The notes beneath the pieces were generated by a model. That model was not told the DNA's origin and ran no database searches. It was given only the letters and a program-made list of their open reading frames with translations. Below, piece after piece: positions 61,601 through 64,000 of a stretch of 64,000 nucleotides of DNA; position 1 is the first letter of the stretch, and the number at the start of each line of letters is the position of its first letter. Origin of the DNA: SIG299 sp051880375. GTDB taxonomy: Bacteria > Bacillota > Clostridia > Lachnospirales > Lachnospiraceae. The DNA lies in NCBI GenBank assembly GCA_051880375.1, contig JBJENV010000003.1:38705-102704 (forward strand), given 5' to 3'. Both the position numbers and the translations under genes were made by a program.

Positions 61601-64000
61601 TGACACAGATGTCGGTACTGATAGAAGAAGGCAGTGTTTCGGAAACAAGTTATACTTATGATGAGCGCGGGCGGCTGTTGTCCGTGACAGATGCCTGCGG
61701 AGCAGTGACGAAGTTCTTTTATGAGAAAGGCGGACAGCCGGTACGTGCTGAGAATGCGCTTGGAGGAATGGTAACCTACCGCTATGATGCCATTGGACGC
61801 AGAACGGAAAGCGAGACAGTTTACGGAAAGACAGCTTATGAATACAATGAAAAAGATCAGATTGTAAGCATTACCGATGCAGAAGGCGGCGTGACGGCGT
61901 TCTTTTATGACAGCATCGGAAACATTACGAAAATGGTGCTGCCGAACCAGCAGGAACAGGCAGTAAAAGAAGGACTTCCGGTTGCGGAGGCAAAAGGGTA
62001 TACCTATGCCTATGACTCCATGGACCGCATCATTGCCGTAAACAGCCCGGAGAAAGCGGTAACCGATTATCTGTATGATATGGAGGGAAAACTTGTTTCC
62101 GAGAGCATGCCGGAGTATGCCGGAGCGGTTGCTGAGGATAAGAACTACTACTGCTATACCTATGACAGCGTGGGAAATCTGATACAGGTTACGGCGCCCG
62201 ACGGGGGAATCACAACCTATGCATACGATGCAGCAGGAAATCTTATTGCTGTAACAGAGCCGGAAGGACAGGAAACAGGTGTGCAGGTACGCTATACCTA
62301 TGATGCTCTGAACCGGGTTACAAGTATCACGGATACCTTGGGGCAGATACGCTACCGCTATGCCTATGATAAGGATGGTAATGTAATATCTGTCATGGAT
62401 GCAGGCGGGTATACTACATGGTATACATATTCTAAGAACGGATGGCTTTTGGAAGCACGTATTCCGAAGAAAGAAGAAACCGGTGTGGTATGGTATCAAG
62501 TGATACGCTATACTTACGATAAAGCCGGAAGAGTGACAGCGGTTGCTTCAGGAAAGAACTTTGTAAAAAAAGATGAAGAGCCAAAGGAATGGGATATGCT
62601 TGCCTATACTTACGATGCGGCAGGAAATGCAGTCTGCGTTTCCGACAGTGACGGCGCAGAGGTATACTACACCTATGACAGTTTTTCCATGCTCCTGACA
62701 CAGGAAATAGTGGCGGGAGAAGACCGGACAAGAAAAACGGTGTATGAGTATGACGGAAACGGAAACCTGACCGGAATAAAAGAAGCGGACGGAGAAGTAC
62801 AGATGTCTTATTATTATGACCCGAACGGCAACGTGACAGAAGTAAGACTGCCGGAGGGAGAAGTCCTCCGCTATACTTATGATGCTACGGACCGCTTGAT
62901 ACGGAAGGAAGAGGAGGTACAGGTTGATACACTGGAACTGAAGCATAATACAGTCAGTGTGGACTTTGAAGAGGAAAGAAACCTTTATCCGGAAACCACG
63001 TTCTCCTGTACGGTTAGTGTGAAACTCGCAGATGTGGCAAATGAAGTCAGTCTGGAACTTTTGTACGATGACCGGCTGCTTAGCATCAGTACCATGGAAA
63101 TGCTGGTGTCTAATGCGACCGTTGACACATCAGAAAGCGGAAAGATCACGCTTTCTACGGAAAAAATATCACTTTCGGGAACACAGAAGCTGCTGCGTAT
63201 CACGTTTAGCGTAAAGGAAGGAATGTGCGGAACCGCTTATGTAATGGCTTCACCGGACTGCTCGTTTAAACCGCTTCAGGGTGACTTCCTGTTTTCCGAG
63301 AGCCGTGGGCTTCTTGCAGATGTCACGCTTCCGGATTACAACGGTGATAGAATTACGGACCTGCGTGATTTTGCACTGCTTGCGGGCGCATACGGAACAG
63401 GAGAAGGCGATACAGGCTATGAGAGCCGTTATGACATCACCGGAAACGGACTGGTGGATAAGGCGGATCTTGATTACGTAAAGGAGCTTCTGTTTGCCGG
63501 CAGGACCGGGGCGGAACAGCTTACGGCGGAGCAGGTGGCTGACCGCATCCTGCAGCCGGTTTATACGGTCAGGACAACGACAGAAATAAGAACGACCTCG
63601 TATGAGTATGATGCCGCGGACCGACTTATTGCGGTTACTGACTGCAACGGAAACAGAGTCACCTATACGTATGATGCCTGCGGGCGGCTGGAAACGCTGA
63701 CCGACAAGGATGGAGGAATCAGCACGGTTACCTACGACCGGAACGGGAATGCGCTTAGCGTGGCAATGCCGGGACAGTACCGGGAGTTCTATGCTTATGA
63801 CACGGAAAACAGGCTGGTTTCCGTGACGGATGCACTCGGCAACCGGACAGCGTATACCTACGACGCATACGGAAGACTGAAGTCCGTCACGGATGCCGTC
63901 GGCATCTGCACGGAATACCGCTACGACATTGCGGGAAACCTTACGGAAAACCTTGCGACAGGGGAAAAGTACTGCTACAATGTATATGATGAGGTCATTT
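58669..64000 (+). CDS. giant secreted subtilase-RHS/YD protein with internal cohesin-like and dockerin modules (3' truncated)
   Basis: One frame is open from ATG 58669 to the window edge (at least 1777 residues). Order: signal peptide (1-30); S8 subtilase domain (about 110-370) with Asp150 in KIAILDTAVDG, His183 in LLHGTAVASILCG and Ser324 in FSGTSAAVPFAAA; a Cys patch (SCTKMCTLCG ... DCPKC, about 427-450); a Pro/Thr linker (about 452-610); a DUF6531-type RHS entry (GGDPVNVITGNFYMSLTDLY); YD repeats (about 780-1415); a cohesin-like beta domain (about 1418-1550); a dockerin-like pair of EF-loops (about 1556-1611); then more YD repeats. Such RHS shells enclose a C-terminal effector, here out of view. 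The combination with a protease and an internal dockerin is unusual. An antisense frame at 60508-62499 is a shadow. Confidence 0.9.
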   Translation, partial: MRKRTGIRILAWMLMVSVLVSLLAPAGAKAEAGVTEDFTPRRIMIKREKAGENASGEENYSTSFYWSYEPSPETEITDTLSVMDADVLDLCALYYDRSIISMEEDAELSAAEIPCEEFAGDNAWAMQLAGMGEAREKGSYGYGVKIAILDTAVDGTLVPVTDTVSFLTGESTGKSVADGNLLHGTAVASILCGLVPGAEFYSVEVLDADGKGYYSSLIQGIYWAVENGMDILVMSLGGETYSAFLQEALLEASYHDIVVAAAAGNEDGGNILFPAAYAETLSVGALDENGSPFVSYADGEADCYAPGKNICLPDGRGTLFSGTSAAVPFAAAAAALLRGADKDLSREQVMALLINTSEILDAAKAIAYKDSPVYTRLTNRGLTLSALEEMEAERDGEMEAQILPDSDSTEHAWIKQIGEHTSKGHSCTKMCTLCGLISLEGYVTVADCPKCNPKPTPTTAPTATQTPKPTQAPTTAPTATPTPKPTTAPTKAPTATPTPKPTTAPTKAPTATPTPKPTTAPTKAPTATPTPKPTTAPTQAPTKTPTPKPTTAPTAAPTVAPTLTPTPEPTPTPIYPATVIPTPTDAVTPTPTNPPYYPATPIPMPTRPIDNSTLQDASYGGEMYNQASGGDPVNVITGNFYMSLTDLYFAGIGDSPVAITRSYNSLDTGSGLFGKGWSFSYESSLSVVSSSRVKVTYADGRILVFQKNGNSYTAEATKDILIKNGDGTWSLATEEKKTWNYSSTGKLLFIADRNGNKITFTYGSNGSLTKITGSDGIAVTVTCQNGRISKLTDPFGRTVTYAYDSQNRLIKVSGETCGTMSYTYDSHGITSVTDGNGATYLTNKYDSRGRVVLQTDEDGNRTRFVYDDEAQENSCILENSGNVTRYRYNDKLYVIRINYADGSYEKYAYDSDGNRTMARAKSGYVTRYTYDENGNMLSCTNALGETAAFAYDERNNLIRLTTPEGGSMAFSYDEKDNLTQMSVLIEEGSVSETSYTYDERGRLLSVTDACGAVTKFFYEKGGQPVRAENALGGMVTYRYDAIGRRTESETVYGKTAYEYNEKDQIVSITDAEGGVTAFFYDSIGNITKMVLPNQQEQAVKEGLPVAEAKGYTYAYDSMDRIIAVNSPEKAVTDYLYDMEGKLVSESMPEYAGAVAEDKNYYCYTYDSVGNLIQVTAPDGGITTYAYDAAGNLIAVTEPEGQETGVQVRYTYDALNRVTSITDTLGQIRYRYAYDKDGNVISVMDAGGYTTWYTYSKNGWLLEARIPKKEETGVVWYQVIRYTYDKAGRVTAVASGKNFVKKDEEPKEWDMLAYTYDAAGNAVCVSDSDGAEVYYTYDSFSMLLTQEIVAGEDRTRKTVYEYDGNGNLTGIKEADGEVQMSYYYDPNGNVTEVRLPEGEVLRYTYDATDRLIRKEEEVQVDTLELKHNTVSVDFEEERNLYPETTFSCTVSVKLADVANEVSLELLYDDRLLSISTMEMLVSNATVDTSESGKITLSTEKISLSGTQKLLRITFSVKEGMCGTAYVMASPDCSFKPLQGDFLFSESRGLLADVTLPDYNGDRITDLRDFALLAGAYGTGEGDTGYESRYDITGNGLVDKADLDYVKELLFAGRTGAEQLTAEQVADRILQPVYTVRTTTEIRTTSYEYDAADRLIAVTDCNGNRVTYTYDACGRLETLTDKDGGISTVTYDRNGNALSVAMPGQYREFYAYDTENRLVSVTDALGNRTAYTYDAYGRLKSVTDAVGICTEYRYDIAGNLTENLATGEKYCYNVYDEVI
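60103..60294 (+). repeat. 48-bp coding tandem repeat (four units) in the Pro/Thr linker
   Basis: Units begin at 60103, 60151, 60199 and 60247, each 16 codons (ATPTPKPTTAPTKAPT). Units 1-3 are nearly identical in DNA, with one or two synonymous changes, and unit 4 is diverged at its end. Shorter variants continue on both sides (60030-60390). Such repeats expand or contract easily, changing linker length without breaking the frame. Confidence 0.9.
62920..63502 (+). other. cohesin-like plus dockerin-like insertion within YD repeats
   Basis: Residues about 1418-1550 lack YD repeats and show a beta-sandwich pattern like cohesin/CBM domains (VSLELLYDDRLLSISTMEML; LSGTQKLLRITFSVKEGMCG). Next come two calcium-loop motifs: DYNGDRITDLRD and DITGNGLVDKAD, each with Asp/Asn/Thr at positions 1, 3, 5 and Asp at 12, as in type I dockerins. 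YD repeats resume near 63601. Cohesin-like and dockerin modules side by side may bind each other or partner proteins. Confidence 0.75.

Noticed and set aside
60508..62499. 663-codon open frame on the minus strand
   Set aside because: It lies entirely antisense to the YD-repeat region, whose repeated codons leave the opposite frame free of stops. Its product is rich in Cys/Ile/His with no domain, and there is no ribosome site.

Overview
The window reads as chromosomal DNA of a motile, Gram-positive, anaerobic member of the Clostridia, most likely the family Lachnospiraceae (Roseburia/Agathobacter/Butyrivibrio-like). This is inferred from gene content: cellobiose phosphorylase, ATP-dependent PEP carboxykinase, flagellin with a FliK-like protein and FliS, pro-sigma-K inhibitor BofA (spore-former lineage), a secretin-less Tad pilus locus, a glycerol operon with a DUF1667 protein, and strong AGGAGG ribosome sites with sigma-A style TTGACA/TATAAT promoters. 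I cannot name the species. I see no rRNA, tRNA, CRISPR array, transposase or prophage.

Layout. 0.1-3.4 kb: LysM surface protein and cellobiose phosphorylase (minus strand), the latter behind a structured leader. 3.7-7.0 kb: XRE regulator, ABC ATPase and membrane permease; the ATPase gene carries a frameshift at a run of eight T. 7.0-11.8 kb: coupled efflux operon (small protein, MMPL/RND pump, heptad-repeat secreted protein) divergent from a TetR-like regulator, with palindromes on both predicted -10 boxes. 11.9-13.6 kb: pckA. 13.8-17.1 kb: wall-anchored GH43-like enzyme divergent from an AraC regulator. 17.1-18.9 kb: DUF885 zinc peptidase. 19.1-20.3 kb: two half-size chromate-type transporters. 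20.4-25.9 kb: FliK-like protein, flagellin and FliS behind a likely sigma-28 promoter. 25.9-27.3 kb: phospholipase D/cardiolipin synthase-like protein. 27.4-32.5 kb: LacI regulator divergent from malQ-glgP (maltodextrin/glycogen use). 32.5-38.3 kb: minus-strand operon of GT2-GtrA glycosyltransferase, NAGPA-type phosphodiester glycosidase, an unknown membrane-anchored protein and a c-di-GMP phosphodiesterase. 38.4-39.0 kb: divergent yaaL and bofA. 39.3-48.9 kb: Tad pilus locus ending in an FHA protein. 49.1-53.7 kb: glycerol catabolism (two flavoproteins, DUF1667, glpK). 53.7-56.2 kb: rhomboid protease, flavodoxin-SCP2 protein, HIT protein and a small hypothetical. 56.4-64.0 kb: a secreted Ig-like protein followed by a giant secreted subtilase-RHS protein that runs off the window.

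How it fits together. Beta- and alpha-glucan phosphorolysis (cbpA; malQ-glgP) and glycerol uptake chemistry feed central metabolism, with pckA at the PEP node. The rest concerns the cell surface: flagellum, Tad pilus, a c-di-GMP-linked glycan operon, LysM and anchored hydrolases, and the large RHS protein.

The most unusual element is the final gene (58669 to beyond 64000). It joins a signal peptide, a subtilase domain with an apparent Asp/His/Ser triad, a Cys-rich patch, a Pro/Thr linker built on a 48-bp tandem repeat, DUF6531 plus RHS/YD repeats, then a cohesin-like domain and a two-loop dockerin inserted in the middle of the YD repeats. Other points of interest are the T8 frameshift, a TadC protein with an extracytoplasmic Ig-like insert, a TadE-like protein with tandem Cys modules, and the glycan/c-di-GMP operon.
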